Of a stretch of 64,000 nt of DNA, positions 11,372 to 64,000 are shown piece by piece. Position numbers and translations under genes: made by a program. Under the pieces are notes generated by a model that saw only the letters and a program-made list of their open reading frames with translations, searched no databases and was not told the origin of the DNA. Each line of letters starts with the position of its first letter. Within the stretch, counting starts at the first letter, position 1. Source of the DNA: Doris montereyensis (lineage: Eukaryota > Mollusca > Gastropoda > Nudibranchia > Dorididae); assembly GCA_037039925.1 (NCBI GenBank), contig JAXRKP010000447.1:130001-194000 (forward strand). Direction: 5' to 3'.

Positions 11372-14070
11372 GTAAAAATACCTATGAAAAGAGCAAAACT
11401 AGACACAGAATATGATTGCAGTGAGCTCACTACCATTGTTGACAATCCCTTAAAGAAAAAAAAACAGCAAATGAACCTCGAACGAACAAGAAAAAAGCCA
11501 GAAACACAGCAAATATTTTCATTTCATTTATTGCATCATATTTCAATAAAACAACACATTTGCAATTTCTTACGTATAAAAATAGTCATGAAAACACATG
11601 AGACAATCAAAATCAGAAATAAAAATGCTCTAACAAAGGATCTTATTTTCTAAACAGTTTCAAGGGACTGAAATTGTTGAGATACTGAAATACAATGTCA
11701 ATAAATACAACAGAGAAAGATATGAAGATAGCAGCAAGACCTTAACACTATACTAAAAGAGAACGATTGAGTTCAAATTAACTTCTGTTTTTGTTTTGGG
11801 GAATATGTCCCTTACATTTTTCCGTTTCTGGGGTGTTTTCTTCATAGTCATACTTAAATGTATTTTGATTTTTATCAGCTATGCATTGATCTCGAAATAA
11901 AGTCAAGTCTAAAAGAGATTTTTTCCAATAAAGAAATAGATTTAAAAAGCGATAGTAAAAATAAGCTATATTTATTCCCCTTACAATCAAAATCAGTTGA
12001 AAGTTGATCTGAACAAAAAATCACATAATTGATTTTTTGTTTCTTAACTAGATATTTTCATAACTTATATTTCCCCTAAACTGTATCCACAAAAAATCCA
12101 TTGCTGTTCAAAGAGCTGATAACACATTTTGCATAATTTATAAATAAACACATTTAGATCTTTTTTGTTTTTGAAAAGTCAAAAAACTAAAGTAAAATAG
12201 AACATCAACCTTGTTTTTCACTTTTCAGAAATTAAACAAGACAATTATCTTAGGATATTGATGTCAATGTGACTGTTTTGTTGTTGAGGTTATTATCAAT
12301 CCTTTTTTATACTCAAACAATATATGAGTATTGTAAATCAATGGTAGGTCTTTAGAAACTGATTCAAAATAATAGTAAAAATAATTCAAATGTGTGCTCA
12401 CAACCAACTCATCTCTAGGGGTGGAGTTGAAACAATTTTGGGTACAAGTTTATGAAAGCACTATGGAGCAGACAACAGCATCAAGAAAAGCGACTCTTTA
12501 AAAAAAAAAACTCTGGCTGATCTGACAAATTCTTCAGGATTTATTTTTAAGATTTTCCTTTCGGTCATTTCAAAAATGCAGAAAATCCTAATAAATCTAT
12601 GACATGTGCATATGATGCTGATTAAAACAGTAAAGGTGCCAGCAGGCTAAGAAATTTCACAAACAATTTTTTTCTCACCATAGATTCAAACTTTGCACAC
12701 TTAATTCACTCCAGGAGAAAAAAAGAGAATTAAAATGTTTTCATTTACATTTTCATAACTGAGTTTTATTTTTATGCAAAAGTGTTTGAAACAAATACAA
12801 AAAATAATTTGACAATTTTGGAGTCTTTTTCTTCAGAGCTGTATAGAAAAGTAATGAGAGGAGAAATGAAAGGAAGGCTGAGAAGAAATTTAAGTTTAAA
12901 ATGTGCAATGATTATTTTCTCTACACATGAGTGGTCTGAGTTTCAAAAGAAACTCACGGTGTTCATCTTTTGATGAGTACTAAAAGTTGAAAATGACTAA
13001 GAAATAGTTTTAAATTGCACATTGAGTCCTAAAAAATTACCCTGACGAGAATATTCTTCTTCGCAAAAAGAAACAGCAAGAAACAGACAGCTTTCTTCAT
13101 GTAAAATAATAATTTTAGTTGTTGGTCCATGTCTATTTCACAAATTTTTAAAAATTTAACAGTACAACACGTGGTCAGGATCAATAAAAAAATATATGTA
13201 AGAATTATTTCAATATATTATTATGCTTTGAGCAGCTGACAACGTAGCCTTTGGTGAACAAACAAAACTGAACAAGACAGGAAATAAAATCGTTGTTATA
13301 AGGATAGATGCAGTTTATGTGGAACACTTACTTAAATGATTGCTTTGCATAATGGCAGAAACATGACAGTGATAAATCTATGATATTTTGAGTAAATTCA
13401 ATAAAAGAATTAGCCCAATGAATAACTTCATTTTCATAATCGAAAAAAAGTATAAAACATGCACAGCACAATCATATACCCATACTTTAAAATATAACAC
13501 GAAAGTCAAATAATTGTAAAGTAAATGGGTGGGGGATCGAAAAGGGTCCAAAACTGATACATGTATGTATACATATATATTTTGCCTACAAACTGAATTC
13601 GTAGAATCATTTCGAAGAAATTTTGTATTGGTAAATCATTCCTGTAATTGCCTGGGCTTCTATAGAACAAGAAACATTTTTAAAATTTATTTTCAGTGCA
13701 GTGATAAAATAGAAACAATACTGTCATGAATATGTCATCATGGTTAAGCAACTTCCACGTGCATAGCTATTTCTACATTCCATCTTCCAATTCTCAGCTA
13801 TAAAGTCGACGGATATTCTTGTCTTGTTTTACCATTACATTTCTTTAACAAACATAGGTCTTAAACATAAAGATAACCATCCTTACCTTATATAACAAAT
13901 TTAATCTTTTATTTCTCATAATTCACCATCCATTTGTCAAGTTCATGAAATTTTGAACAATTTACTTTTTATCTTTCATTACTATAAGATTGCATCATAA
14001 TACTGTTAAAATTTGGAGCGGTTCAAATTCATTAAAAAGTGACTCGAATGCTCCTCCTGACACATCGCAT
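11372..14070. other. Intergenic / probable laminin 3' untranslated and downstream sequence, no gene recognised
   Basis: A/T-rich sequence between the repeat cluster and the laminin stop codon. Short open frames here (for example 11384-11653 and 12782-12973) have lysine/asparagine-rich translations expected by chance and match no family I know. TTTATT hexamers (minus-strand AATAAA) occur several times; the nearest to the stop is at 13908-13913. Confidence 0.45.
13908..13913 (-). promoter_or_regulatory. Candidate polyadenylation signal for the laminin alpha gene
   Basis: AATAAA on the minus strand, 158 bases past the stop codon at 14071. It is the nearest canonical hexamer. Other hexamers lie further downstream, so the real 3' end could be elsewhere. 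Confidence 0.3.
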
Positions 14071-63784
<49,714 letters not shown>

Positions 63785-64000
63785 CTGGTTGACGAGGTCA
63801 GAACACATCAAGTTTGAATACATCCCAGAAACTCTACAAGAATATAGATCTAGCCATGATTTCTACCTAGTTAGTGATGAAAACTTGACTTGACGTTTTA
63901 CATGACAAAGAGTATGGACACTGCTTTGTTTTTGTATTGTTTCATTGAAACTCATTTCATCCACACTAAATGATGATCTTGGGGTGAAATAAGAGGAAAC

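Overview
The window is animal genomic DNA: A/T-rich, with short exons between long introns, GT-AG splice sites, and many SINE, LINE and MITE copies plus microsatellites. Gene content and repeat style suggest a lophotrochozoan, possibly a gastropod mollusc. The phylum is inference; nothing in the sequence fixes it.

Two protein-coding genes are supported, and they converge tail to tail. On the plus strand, exons at 3356-8772 encode a CFAP95 (C9orf135-like) ciliary protein; its first exon was not found. On the minus strand, 47 exons between 63784 and 14071 encode about 2230 C-terminal residues of a laminin alpha chain. In gene order these are LE repeats, one laminin IV (L4) domain, about seven more LE repeats, a coiled-coil arm of about 590 residues, and five laminin G domains ending at a stop codon at 14071. 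The LN domain and N-terminal LE repeats lie beyond the right edge. Intron phase is continuous through every exon from 63784 to 33696. In the LG exons from 33333 down to 14758, seven single-base gains or losses and one junction with mismatched phase break the frame. This is the strongest anomaly in the window, and either assembly error or a damaged allele could explain it.

Region by region: 1-2596 is a decayed CR1/L2-type LINE with a 646-bp piggyBac-like element inserted at TTAA. 3.3-8.8 kb is CFAP95, with a second decayed LINE in its last intron. 8.8-14.07 kb is intergenic and holds a short repeat family and a TA-flanked MITE. 14.07-63.8 kb is the laminin gene. Its introns carry three tRNA-derived SINE families, a second copy of the MITE, a LINE endonuclease relic, four minisatellites, a (GA)n tract of about 1 kb and two long (GAA)n tracts.

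I found no operon, CRISPR array, rRNA gene or free-standing tRNA gene, and no convincing new multi-gene system. The tRNA-like sequences are heads of SINEs.
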